From Macrococcoides epidermidis (GTDB taxonomy: Bacteria; Bacillota; Bacilli; Staphylococcales; Staphylococcaceae), in the NCBI RefSeq assembly GCF_042659445.1, contig NZ_JBHSSR010000015.1: 54,981 nucleotides of DNA. One strand, given 5' to 3'. The stretch's first letter is position 1, and each line of letters opens with the position of its first letter. Below are positions 18,894 to 27,418 of this stretch, piece after piece. The position numbers and the translations under genes are program-made. The notes below the pieces were generated by a model that saw only the letters and a list, made by a program, of their open reading frames with translations, had not been told where the DNA came from and ran no database searches.

Positions 18894-20124
18894 TATATTC
18901 ATTACATTAAAACCACTTCTTAAAGGTTCTATTATTGCAAATTTAATAACAATCTTAATGTCACCAATAATAACAAGAATATATGCACCGTCTGATTTTG
19001 GATTCTACACTCTATTAATAACTAGTATTACTTTATTTGGGCCAATAATAAATTTAAAATATGAAATGGCAATCGTTAAGTCACAAGATAATAAAGAAGA
19101 AATAAATCTTACATTTCTGTCAATGAGTATAGGATTTATTTTAAGTGTAATCATATCAGTTTTTTATAGCATATTTGTAATTTATAGTCATCAATCTAAT
19201 TACATTATAGTTTTCGTAATCATCTTTTTAATTTTACAATTAACATCATTGAATAACATATTTATGAGTATAAATAATAAGTATTCAGAATATAATGTAA
19301 TTAGTTATGTATCAATAATCAGAGCAGTTTCAAATAATATCTTAAGTTTAATTTTTGGATTATTAAAATTTACAAACTACGGTTTAGTTATATCCCAAAT
19401 AATTAGTTTAATTAATGGTATTTATAAACAGTCAACTAGATTTAGAAGAGAAATAAAAAATATATCTAAAATAAATTTAAATAATATGTATAAAGAGTTG
19501 ATAAATCATAAAAATATGGCACTTTTTTCAACACCTGCAGCTTTATTAACAACAGGTATTTATTCAAGTATTATAATTTTTATCACTTATGAGTATACGA
19601 CAAGAGAACTTGGATACTATTCACTCGGATTTAGAATACTTGGAATACCTTTTACAATTATTAGTGCAAATGTAGCTAGAGTATATTATGAAAAAGCAAG
19701 TAAAGAATTTATACAGAAAGGTCAATTTCAATCAGTCTTTGTAAATTTCTTAAAATTACTTTTGATAACTGTAGTTCCAATGATAATAATTATTGCAATT
19801 GCTGCTCCTTATACATTCGGATTTATTTTTGGTGAAAAGTGGAAAGAAGCAGGATTCTATATAACATTGTTGTCTCCTATGTTTTGTGTAAGGTTAATTG
19901 CAGATTCTTTTCTAACAACATTTATTATAAAGAATCGACAAAAAACTGAGTTAATTTTTCATGTGCTTTTATTAATTTTAATAATGATAATCTATTTAAT
20001 AACTCACTTATTAGGTTTAAATATTACTGAATTTTTATTTTTGATTTCTATAATTTACAGTATTTTTTATTCGGTGATTTTATATATTATGTATCAATTT
20101 AGCAAAGTTGAGGGGATTAAATGA
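18880..20124 (+). CDS. Capsule repeat-unit flippase Wzx
   Basis: 414 residues with 12 probable membrane helices, of the polysaccharide-transporter (MOP/PST) type. It opens with TLKPLLKGSIIANLITI and then SPIITRIYAPSDFGFYTL, a typical Wzx first loop. It moves undecaprenyl-PP-linked repeat units to the outer face for Wzy. Overlaps of 14 bases upstream and 4 bases downstream show a compact operon. Strong AT bias as in neighbouring cassette genes. Confidence 0.87.
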   Translation: MKINDIFITLKPLLKGSIIANLITILMSPIITRIYAPSDFGFYTLLITSITLFGPIINLKYEMAIVKSQDNKEEINLTFLSMSIGFILSVIISVFYSIFVIYSHQSNYIIVFVIIFLILQLTSLNNIFMSINNKYSEYNVISYVSIIRAVSNNILSLIFGLLKFTNYGLVISQIISLINGIYKQSTRFRREIKNISKINLNNMYKELINHKNMALFSTPAALLTTGIYSSIIIFITYEYTTRELGYYSLGFRILGIPFTIISANVARVYYEKASKEFIQKGQFQSVFVNFLKLLLITVVPMIIIIAIAAPYTFGFIFGEKWKEAGFYITLLSPMFCVRLIADSFLTTFIIKNRQKTELIFHVLLLILIMIIYLITHLLGLNITEFLFLISIIYSIFYSVILYIMYQFSKVEGIK

Positions 20125-21323
20125 CAAAAAAAGTCCTATTTTTATGCCAATACTTCTACCCTGAATATGTATCATCAGCTACATTACCAACACAGTTAGC
20201 AGAAGATATGATTAAGAAGGGTTTTAGTGTTGATGTGATTTGTGGTATGCCTAAAGAGTATGTGAAAGAAAAAGATATAGTAAAACAAGAAAACTATAAC
20301 GGTATTAATATTAGAAGATTGAATTATACGGAGTTTAACAATAAATCAAAAATAGGTAGGATAATTAATTTCTTTTCTCTATTTGTTGCTTATGGATTGA
20401 ATATTCCCAAAATGCTTAAGTATGATCATATATTAGTTTATTCAAATCCTCCTATATTACCGTTAATTCCGGATATTATTCATAGAGTTACAAAGAAGAA
20501 ATATTCATTTGTGGTATATGATATTGCCCCAGATAATGCGATTAAGACGGGTGCTACAAGACCTGGTAGTCTAATCGATAGACTAATGAAATATATAAAT
20601 AAACATGTCTATAAAAATGCCAGTAATGTAATTGTATTAGGTAATGAGATGAAAGAATATATCTTAGAAAATAAGATTTCAACTAATCCAGAATCTATCA
20701 GAGTTATTTCGAATTGGTATGATGAGGCAAATCTAAAACCTAATAAAATATATAGTGAAAAGTTTAAAGCTTTAAGAGAAAAATATAAAAAAATTCTTGT
20801 ATATAGTGGAAATATGGGTCAATTACAGGATATGGATACTGTACTAGAATTTTTAAAGCTGAATAGAAATAGTGATGAAATATTTACAATTTTATCTGGT
20901 CATGGTAAAAAGCAAAATTACGTAAAGCAATTTATTAAAAATAATAATATTAAAAATGCAATTGTTTATGACTTTCTTACAGGTACAGATTATTCAGATG
21001 TATTAGCAGTTGCCGATATTTGTTTAGTTTCTTTAGTTAAAGAAGGAAAAGGATTGGGTGTGCCGAGTAAGATATATGGTTATTTAGCTGCGCGTAAACC
21101 TATTGTAGCAATTTTAGATGAGAGCACAGACATCGTTAATGAGATAACAGAATATAATGCTGGAGTCCATATTGGTAATGGAGATGCTCAGAAGTTATAT
21201 CAATATATAAATGATATTTCTAATAAAGAACTTGCATTGCAAGGTCAAAATGCCTATGAAATTTATCAGAAAAACTATACTAGAAATATTTCAACTGATA
21301 AATATATAAAATTACTAAAATAG
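20121..21323 (+). CDS. capL: Glycosyltransferase CapL (WbuB-like, probable FucNAc transferase)
   Basis: 400 residues, GT4 family. The N-terminus VLFLCQYFYPEYVSSATLPT and the C-terminal GKGLGVPSKIYGYLAARKPIVAI are typical of WbuB/CapL. In S. aureus CapL is placed between the variable cassette and CapM and is thought to transfer N-acetyl-L-fucosamine, the sugar made by CapEFG. The gene position and length (S. aureus CapL about 401) support the name. A 4-base ATGA overlap joins it to wzx. Confidence 0.87.
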   Translation: MTKKVLFLCQYFYPEYVSSATLPTQLAEDMIKKGFSVDVICGMPKEYVKEKDIVKQENYNGINIRRLNYTEFNNKSKIGRIINFFSLFVAYGLNIPKMLKYDHILVYSNPPILPLIPDIIHRVTKKKYSFVVYDIAPDNAIKTGATRPGSLIDRLMKYINKHVYKNASNVIVLGNEMKEYILENKISTNPESIRVISNWYDEANLKPNKIYSEKFKALREKYKKILVYSGNMGQLQDMDTVLEFLKLNRNSDEIFTILSGHGKKQNYVKQFIKNNNIKNAIVYDFLTGTDYSDVLAVADICLVSLVKEGKGLGVPSKIYGYLAARKPIVAILDESTDIVNEITEYNAGVHIGNGDAQKLYQYINDISNKELALQGQNAYEIYQKNYTRNISTDKYIKLLK

Positions 21324-21334
21324 GAAGTGAAAGT

Positions 21335-21895
21335 ATGAAAAGAGCATTTGATATTACTACATCAACAATTGTATTTATATTGTTCTTTCCAATCTTTATT
21401 GTTGTATCTGTATTAATTAAACTCGACTCTCCAGGACCGATATTATTCAAACAAAAGCGTCCGGGTTTAAATAATAAACTGTTCAATATTTATAAGTTTA
21501 GATCCATGAAGGTGGATACACCTAATGTTTCTACTGATAAACTCGAAGGCGGCAAGATTTACGTTACGAATGTTGGGAAGGTTATTCGTAAGACTTCTAT
21601 TGATGAGTTACCTCAGTTAATTAATATTATTAAAGGTGATATGTCTGTTGTTGGGCCTCGTCCTGCTTTATTCAATCAATATGAATTGATTGAGAAACGT
21701 ACTGAACGTGGTATTCATAAGATTAGACCTGGCTTAACAGGCTACGCGCAAGTTATGGGTCGTGATGATTTAAACGATGACGAGAAAGTTAAGTATGATG
21801 AGTATTATGTTAAACATCAGTCTTTTCTCTTTGATTTAAAGATTATCTTTATGACAATATTAAAGATATTCAAGTCTGAGGGTGTAAAGCACTAA
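21335..21895 (+). CDS. capM: Undecaprenyl-phosphate sugar-1-phosphate transferase CapM
   Basis: Initiating enzyme: it transfers a sugar-1-phosphate to undecaprenyl phosphate at the membrane. 186 residues, the short form of the bacterial sugar transferase family. One N-terminal membrane helix (ITTSTIVFILFFPIFIVV) is followed by the catalytic block KLDSPGPILFKQKRPG, NIYKFRSM, SIDELPQLINIIKGDMS and VVGPRPAL. S. aureus CapM uses UDP-D-FucNAc. RBS GGAAGTG. It is 11 bases from the next gene. Confidence 0.93.
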   Translation: MKRAFDITTSTIVFILFFPIFIVVSVLIKLDSPGPILFKQKRPGLNNKLFNIYKFRSMKVDTPNVSTDKLEGGKIYVTNVGKVIRKTSIDELPQLINIIKGDMSVVGPRPALFNQYELIEKRTERGIHKIRPGLTGYAQVMGRDDLNDDEKVKYDEYYVKHQSFLFDLKIIFMTILKIFKSEGVKH

Positions 21896-21915
21896 TAAGT
21901 CAGGAGATGGTTGAG

Positions 21916-22770
21916 ATGAAGAAAGTATTGATTACTGGGACATCAGGTTATGTTGGTAGGAACTTAGTTCATTTCCTGGAAAATAATCAATATAAGGTTA
22001 ATCAAATAAGCGTGCGTGATGATAAGTGGATGGATAAAGATTTTGCTCATTATGACGTTGTTATTCATTTAGCTGCACTCGTACATAATAATGAACCTGG
22101 TGCAGATATGAAACGCTTCATGGATGTTAACTATAAATTGACGAAACAGTTAGCTGATAAATCAAAGGCTGAAGGTGTAAAGCAATTTATATTCTTTAGT
22201 ACGATGGCTGTGTTTGGTTTAGAAGGATCTGTAGGCCGACCTGAAGTGGTAAATAAGCATACGGAGTGTAAGCCTGTTACTGAGTATGGTATCTCGAAGC
22301 TTAAAGCGGATGAGTATTTATTGGATTTATCAGATGATAAGTTTAAGGTCAGTATCGTTCGTCCACCAATGATTTACGGGGAAGATTCTCCTGGGAACTT
22401 CAAACGTTTAAAGCAATATGCGAAGTTTATTCCAATATATTTTGATATACATAATGAGAGAAGTGCGATTTATATCGGTAATCTAACGCTATTTGTGAAA
22501 GCTTTGATTGATCGTGAAGCGGAAGGTATCTATTATCCATCAGACCATCAACATTTTAGTACAAATAATGTCATTAGAACGATAAGAGCAAATCAAGGTA
22601 AACCATGTTTTGCAATACCTGTTCCTCGTATTGTGTATCCTATGTTAAGAAAGATATCTTACTTTAATAAGTTATACGGGAATTTGACATACAGTGATGA
22701 TATGGATGGGAATAGAAATGACCTTGCTTTCATTAATGTTGAAGAGGCGGTCGAGAATGCAATGAAGTGA
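21916..22770 (+). CDS. capN: NAD-dependent sugar reductase/epimerase CapN
   Basis: An SDR enzyme of 284 residues with GTSGYVGRNL at the N-terminus, and the catalytic STMAVFG and YGISK motifs. S. aureus CapN reduces the 4-keto product of CapD to UDP-D-FucNAc, the substrate of CapM. ATG at 21916 is used because CAGGAG at 21901-21906 touches the earlier ATG (21907) but is 9 bases from this one. CapD, its usual partner, is not encoded in this cluster. Last gene of the operon, followed by a terminator. Confidence 0.88.
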   Translation: MKKVLITGTSGYVGRNLVHFLENNQYKVNQISVRDDKWMDKDFAHYDVVIHLAALVHNNEPGADMKRFMDVNYKLTKQLADKSKAEGVKQFIFFSTMAVFGLEGSVGRPEVVNKHTECKPVTEYGISKLKADEYLLDLSDDKFKVSIVRPPMIYGEDSPGNFKRLKQYAKFIPIYFDIHNERSAIYIGNLTLFVKALIDREAEGIYYPSDHQHFSTNNVIRTIRANQGKPCFAIPVPRIVYPMLRKISYFNKLYGNLTYSDDMDGNRNDLAFINVEEAVENAMK

Positions 22771-22778
22771 ATAAATGG

Positions 22779-22812
22779 CGATCTTATTCTTATAGGATAG
22801 GGTCGTTTTTTT
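22779..22812 (+). terminator. Terminator of the capsule operon
   Basis: The CGATCTTATTC / GGATAGGGTCG hairpin (including G-U pairs) is followed by seven T. It begins 9 bases after the capN stop codon. Confidence 0.75.
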
Positions 22813-22897
22813 ATTAATAATTTACATATACGTATCATAATCTTAAAGAATAATTGAGATAATAAAGTTATCTATTTTGTTATAGGAGGACAACACG

Positions 22898-23779
22898 ATT
22901 TTTACACTACAACCACCGAAGTTGATACAACTTGAGAATATATTGTTTCGTCGATTGAAAGATTATCGTTTCAGCGATACGTATTATCGCATTCAACACG
23001 GGTTTTTAGGGGAGCTAAAGTTCAGTAATATTTTTAAGGTAAGTCATGATCATCTTGAGCTATTTAATATCAATATCGACATTGCTGGATATCAGTTCGA
23101 GGTTGATCGTTTAATTATTACAGGAGAAAGTATTTACGTATTTGACGTTAAGCATTATGCACTTCCTTGTAGAGAAGAGGTAGAATATTGGAGTAATAAA
23201 TTTAATTCTTTTAAAAGTCCGATGCCACAATTTAGAATGATGAAAGATGGTTTTTCAGTTTATGTAGATTATCATCAATTGAGCCATCGCTTAGAGTGCA
23301 AGATGGTATTTATTAATGAACATTTTTATATTGATCGCAAAACTGAAGACATGCTGTACTTTAAAGATATTGCTCCGCTGTTTTCAGTAATAAAGCAAGA
23401 GAGAATAGCTGGAAATTTTGAAAGAGCCATACAAAATCATTTATTTAGTTTACACCGTCCGATTGAACAATATAATTTGCGACCATTATTTAATATTATG
23501 GATGTGCAACGAGGCGTTATTTGTGAAATATGTGCAAAGCCAATTGATTTAAGAGTTACAACGAAGCGCTTGGTCATGTGTGATGCATGTGGTAATGCAA
23601 AGACGAAGGAAAAGTGGATTCAGCATACACTAATTGAGTTAGCGTTGTTATTAAATCGTCCATTTACAGCGAAGGAGGCTTATAAATGGACTGGTAGATC
23701 TAACCGACATATTACGAAACGCGTACTTGATAAATATTTTGAGAAGATTGACGATCATTATATCTTAAATGAGGTATAA
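22898..23779 (+). CDS. NERD-domain protein with zinc ribbon and HTH; probable ATT start
   Basis: A nuclease-related-domain protein, 293 residues from the proposed ATT. A PD-(D/E)XK-like core is visible: Glu39 in FLGELKF, Asp70 in FEVDRLII and Asp83-x-Lys85 in VFDVKHY. A zinc ribbon (CEIC...CDAC, about residues 210-235) and a C-terminal winged HTH-like segment (PFTAKEAYKWTGRSNRHITK) follow. ATT at 22898 is 7 bases from a perfect AGGAGGA, and the resulting opening MFTLQPPKL resembles MFLKLHEPD of the paralogue at 53986; the first ordinary start, TTG at 22922, has no RBS. The substrate is unknown. Direct hairpin repeats begin at its stop codon. Confidence 0.8.
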   Translation: MFTLQPPKLIQLENILFRRLKDYRFSDTYYRIQHGFLGELKFSNIFKVSHDHLELFNINIDIAGYQFEVDRLIITGESIYVFDVKHYALPCREEVEYWSNKFNSFKSPMPQFRMMKDGFSVYVDYHQLSHRLECKMVFINEHFYIDRKTEDMLYFKDIAPLFSVIKQERIAGNFERAIQNHLFSLHRPIEQYNLRPLFNIMDVQRGVICEICAKPIDLRVTTKRLVMCDACGNAKTKEKWIQHTLIELALLLNRPFTAKEAYKWTGRSNRHITKRVLDKYFEKIDDHYILNEV

Positions 23780-23859
23780 GTGGTTCGTCCAGAGTGGTGA
23801 ATGAACCAAATAAGTTAAAAGTGGTTCTTCTAGAGCACTGAGCGAACCAAAATTATATG
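23778..23859. repeat. Two 41-bp direct repeats, each a TGGTTC/GAACCA hairpin
   Basis: Copies at 23778-23818 and 23819-23859 share AAGTGGTTC, TC, AGAG, TGA and GAACCAAA at identical spacing. Each contains a 28-nt block opening with TGGTTC and ending with its complement GAACCA. The first copy overlaps the stop codon of the NERD gene. There is no T-run, so they are not ordinary terminators. Confidence 0.8.
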
Positions 23860-23876
23860 AAAGTGAGTACATTAAA

Positions 23877-24692
23877 ATGAAAAAAATTTTAACATGTATC
23901 CTATTTTTAAATTTACTCTTAATGCCGACGAGCAACGCAATGGAAACGGACTACTATTATGATGGTATGAAACCAGAGAATACAAAGATCGCTTATCCAA
24001 TTATTCAACAATATCCGAATACGAGTACATTTATGAAATCCATACCAAATCGCTATTCAAAGTATACTGCTATCGGGCGTATTTCAAATGAGAACGGTTG
24101 GGCAGGTCCTGAATATGAAACGATGGGGACCGGATTTGTTATTGATGATCATACAATATTAACGAATGCACACGTTATTGATGATGAACATGGTAAAGCA
24201 ACAGAAGCTAAATATTTAACATTTGAGATGAATCGTAATGGTGATGATATTCCGCATGAATTTGAAGTTACTGAAGTTGTTAAAGTACCATACGCAGATG
24301 TGGCATTACTACATACTACTGAGAAGCTTACGGATTATGCGAAACCGATGAAACTTGCAACGGATTATCAAATCAAGCGGTTGAAACTTGGACAACGCAT
24401 GTATAGTGTAGGGTATCCGTTTGATGGTAAGTATTATGAGAAACGTTATTATAATAGAGCGTTATTTATTATGAGAACATTAAATCAAACTGAATTTGTA
24501 TTGAAAGATAAATTCAGAGCAGGGGCATCAGGTTCTCCATTATTTGATAGTAAATTAAGGGTGTACGGACTTCGCACATATGGATATGATTTATACGGTG
24601 GAGATGATACACGTCTTGGTAAAGTTGAATACAGTGGGGCAGAGTCATTGTATGGCTATACGGGTCGATTTGTAAAAAATCATATGTATTAA
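23877..24692 (+). CDS. Secreted V8-like (S1B) serine protease
   Basis: 271 residues with a signal peptide (ILTCILFLNLLLMPTSNA). The chymotrypsin-like triad is visible: His99 in TILTNAHV, Asp141 in YADVALL and Ser220 in GASGSPLF. The family includes staphylococcal V8 glutamyl endopeptidase, Spl proteases and exfoliative toxins. A short propeptide may follow the signal. Whether it cuts after Glu cannot be decided. It is a single-gene unit ending in a strong terminator. Confidence 0.9.
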   Translation: MKKILTCILFLNLLLMPTSNAMETDYYYDGMKPENTKIAYPIIQQYPNTSTFMKSIPNRYSKYTAIGRISNENGWAGPEYETMGTGFVIDDHTILTNAHVIDDEHGKATEAKYLTFEMNRNGDDIPHEFEVTEVVKVPYADVALLHTTEKLTDYAKPMKLATDYQIKRLKLGQRMYSVGYPFDGKYYEKRYYNRALFIMRTLNQTEFVLKDKFRAGASGSPLFDSKLRVYGLRTYGYDLYGGDDTRLGKVEYSGAESLYGYTGRFVKNHMY

Positions 24693-24712
24693 ATTAAATA
24701 AATTATTTATTG

Positions 24713-24743
24713 AGAGACATATTAGTAGATATGTCTCTTTTTT
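24713..24743 (+). terminator. Terminator of the V8-like protease gene
   Basis: The AGAGACATAT / ATATGTCTCT hairpin is followed by a T-run. Confidence 0.85.
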
Positions 24744-24814
24744 AAATTTTTAAATAATTTAAGTATTTCGAAAATTAGTGTAGATTTTTAATCTTTATTC
24801 CATTAAACTATTAA

Positions 24815-24828
24815 TGTAAACGATTTCA
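24815..24828 (+). promoter_or_regulatory. cre site (CcpA operator) upstream of nhaC-type gene
   Basis: TGTAAACGATTTCA matches all fixed positions of the consensus TGWAANCGNTNWCA. It lies 26 bases before the start codon of the antiporter gene, just upstream of its RBS, a position where bound CcpA would block transcription. So the gene is likely carbon-repressed. Confidence 0.7.
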
Positions 24829-24853
24829 AAGAGGTGGGAGGATATTAAAGGGT

Positions 24854-26296
24854 ATGGATAATAAATTAAAACAAAAGAAGGAAATAAATGTCTGGTGGGC
24901 ACTCGTACCGCTTGTCTTCATGATTGCGAGTATGATATTTACCGTCGTATTCCTGGAGCAGGCACCACATATTCCGTTGATGATCGGTACAGCGATTGCA
25001 GCAATTGTTGCACATCAGCATGGATTTACATGGGAAGAGATTGAAGAGATGATGTATAAGGGGATTAAACTCGCTTTACCCGCAATCGTCATCATTATAT
25101 TGGTTGGTTTAGTGATCGGTGCCTGGATTGGTGGAGGTGTCGTTGCTACAATGATTTATTACGGATTGAAGTTGATTTCACCAAGTATGTTCTTAGTAAC
25201 GATCTGTATTATTTGTGGTATCGTAGCTTTAGCCATTGGATCCAGCTGGTCAACAATGGCGACAGTTGGTGTTGCTGGTATGGGGATTGGTTTAAGTATG
25301 GATATTCCTGCAGGTATGATTGCAGGCGCTGTAATTTCAGGTAGTTATTTCGGAGATAAGATGAGCCCTTTAAGTGATACGACGAACTTAGCATCAGGGC
25401 TTACAGGAACAGATTTATTTGTACATATTAAACATATGTTCTTTACGACCATTCCTGGTATTATTATTGCATTAATTGCTTACTTCTTTATCGGTCGCCA
25501 ATTTGCAGGTGGTCATATGGATACGAAGAAGATTGATACGCTGCTCAATGGTATGGAAGAGCAATTTGTCATTTCACCGTGGTTATTATTGATCCCGTTA
25601 ATCGTTATTATATTAGTTACTTTGAAGGTACCGGCAGTTCCTGCATTAGTGGTCGGTATTATATTAGGAGCGGGTGCACAGCAGCTTGTTCAAGGTGATA
25701 GTATGAAGGCAGTAATGGATACACTACAGTCTGGTTATAAAATTGATTCTAAAAATGAACTGATCACAGAGTTATTTAACAAAGGTGGATTAGAATCGAT
25801 GTTCTTTACGATTTCTATGACGATCGTAGCGATGACGTTTGGTGGTATTCTGGAGTTCAGTGGTATGTTAAATGCGATTATCTCTAAGATTTTATTGGTG
25901 GCAAGGTCTACAGGCAGCTTGATTGCTGCGACGATTGTAAGCTGTTTTGCTACGAATGCAACGTGTTCTGAGCAGTATATCAGTATCGTCGTACCAAGCC
26001 GTATGTATTTACGTGCGTTTATCGATAAGAACTTACATCCAAAGAACTTGTCACGATGTCTGGAAGACAGTGGTACTTTAACGAGTGTGTTCGTACCTTG
26101 GAATACATGTGGTGTATTTATTGCAGGAACACTCGGTGTAGGCGTTGCTGAATACGCACCCTATGCAATCTTAAACTTTATGGTTCCTATTATTTCAATC
26201 ATCTATGGCTACACTGGCTTTAAGATTGTAAAGATGACGAAAGAAGAACGAGCACATTTCGAGCAACAGAATTTACAACCGGCAGAACTCGCTTAA
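24854..26296 (+). CDS. nhaC: NhaC family Na+/H+ antiporter
   Basis: A 480-residue integral membrane protein with about 11-12 helices. Conserved NhaC segments are present: PLMIGTAIAAIVAHQHGFTW, GSSWSTMATVGVAGMGIG, SGSYFGDKMSPLSDTTNLAS and FATNATCSEQYISIV. Members exchange Na+ (or an organic ion such as malate/lactate in MleN) for protons. The cre site upstream favours a role tied to carbon supply, so a malate-lactate-type antiporter is an alternative. RBS GGTGGGAGG, although the ATG is 14 bases away. It ends in a terminator shared with the opposite gene. Confidence 0.87.
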   Translation: MDNKLKQKKEINVWWALVPLVFMIASMIFTVVFLEQAPHIPLMIGTAIAAIVAHQHGFTWEEIEEMMYKGIKLALPAIVIIILVGLVIGAWIGGGVVATMIYYGLKLISPSMFLVTICIICGIVALAIGSSWSTMATVGVAGMGIGLSMDIPAGMIAGAVISGSYFGDKMSPLSDTTNLASGLTGTDLFVHIKHMFFTTIPGIIIALIAYFFIGRQFAGGHMDTKKIDTLLNGMEEQFVISPWLLLIPLIVIILVTLKVPAVPALVVGIILGAGAQQLVQGDSMKAVMDTLQSGYKIDSKNELITELFNKGGLESMFFTISMTIVAMTFGGILEFSGMLNAIISKILLVARSTGSLIAATIVSCFATNATCSEQYISIVVPSRMYLRAFIDKNLHPKNLSRCLEDSGTLTSVFVPWNTCGVFIAGTLGVGVAEYAPYAILNFMVPIISIIYGYTGFKIVKMTKEERAHFEQQNLQPAELA

Positions 26297-26300
26297 ATTA

Positions 26301-26339
26301 AAAAATACGTTTGAGATTAAATCTCAAACGTATTTTTTC
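26301..26339. terminator. Bidirectional terminator between nhaC and MarR-type gene
   Basis: AAAAAATACGTTTGAGAT / ATCTCAAACGTATTTTTT is a perfect long stem flanked by A- and T-runs, placed between two convergent genes. Confidence 0.9.
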
Positions 26340-26825
26340 TTAACCATTTATATTGAAATTTGCATGGAAGTCGTCTCTGTAACTATCAATTAATGACTTT
26401 AAAGTTTGTAAATCTCTTTCACTAAGCTTTGTTGATGACGTAGCTAAATGTTTGTTATATTTGTTCTTTATTTCCTCGACTAAGGCATGACCTTCATCTG
26501 TTAATTTCGTTGCCACTTTTCGTTCATCGTCTTTACGACGTTCTTTTGCGATAAGTCCTATAGCACGTAATTTCTTTGTCTTTGTACTTGCAGAGTCCAT
26601 CTTATATGAAATATCTTTCTGTATCTCAGCAATCGTACTTTCTTTATCTAAGTAAAGTTTGTGTAGGATTAAGAATTCCGTATAAGAAATACCATATGCT
26701 TTATTTAAAGATTCATTGAGGTTTCCTTCTATCATGCTGACTGTTTTAAATAAAGATTGTTCTAATTCGATCATAAAATTCGCCCATTTCTTTTGATAAT
26801 TTTGCGGTTGGTGTAAAACATACAA
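26340..26825 (-). CDS. MarR/Sar-like transcriptional regulator
   Basis: A winged-HTH regulator of up to 161 residues. A recognition region STIAEIQKDISYKMDSASTKTKKL is followed by the wing RRKDDERKVATKLTDEG, with the DER core typical of MarR and staphylococcal Sar proteins. The start is uncertain: ATG at 26825 has no RBS, and ATG at 26774 (MIELEQSL, 144 residues, a more usual length) has only a weak GGG. Target genes are unknown. It is convergent with nhaC, and a long gene-free region lies upstream. Confidence 0.8.
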   Translation of the reverse strand: MYVLHQPQNYQKKWANFMIELEQSLFKTVSMIEGNLNESLNKAYGISYTEFLILHKLYLDKESTIAEIQKDISYKMDSASTKTKKLRAIGLIAKERRKDDERKVATKLTDEGHALVEEIKNKYNKHLATSSTKLSERDLQTLKSLIDSYRDDFHANFNING

Positions 26826-27418
26826 TAAACCGTGCGTTAACTGAAATGTTAATAAAATTTAGTTTCTCTAAACTTCATTATTTACACGTAAGATATTTCA
26901 TGACATCAACCTAGATAGTATATCATAAAAATAAATGAAAGGCACCTATTAAATGCTACTTTTAAATAAATAAATGATATTTTGTTCGTGATTTATACTG
27001 TTTTTTTATTAATTAAGGTGATTTATTTACTGAAAATTTTAATTTAAGTGATAATATAAAGAAAAAGCGATTATCTTCATTGTTTATTCAAAAGTGTAAT
27101 TCATCGACTATTACTATTCTTAAATAATAATAGGTCGAAATGTATATATATTGTTTTTCTTGTTTTGAAACTTAATTACATGGGATATAATATGTTTTTT
27201 AGCTATAAAATAAAATATACTAATAATATGCATAAGTTTTGTTAGAAAATTAATAAAATCAATCATTCAATAACATTCTTAATAATAAGTTTACATTTTG
27301 TTTTTAAATAGCATATTTTTGCTGATTTATTTTGATTACTTTAAGTATTATAAAATATGATAATTTATAATATGAATAGTACAACTTAAAAAGATATTCT
27401 TGAAAGGAAAATAATAAA
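26826..27418. other. Gene-free AT-rich region
   Basis: About 590 bases between divergent genes. No ORF with a plausible RBS, no terminator and no RNA structure was recognised. The sequence is extremely AT-rich. It should hold the promoters of the MarR-type gene and of the GNAT gene at 27419, which has a good GAAAGGAAAA RBS. Confidence 0.4.
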
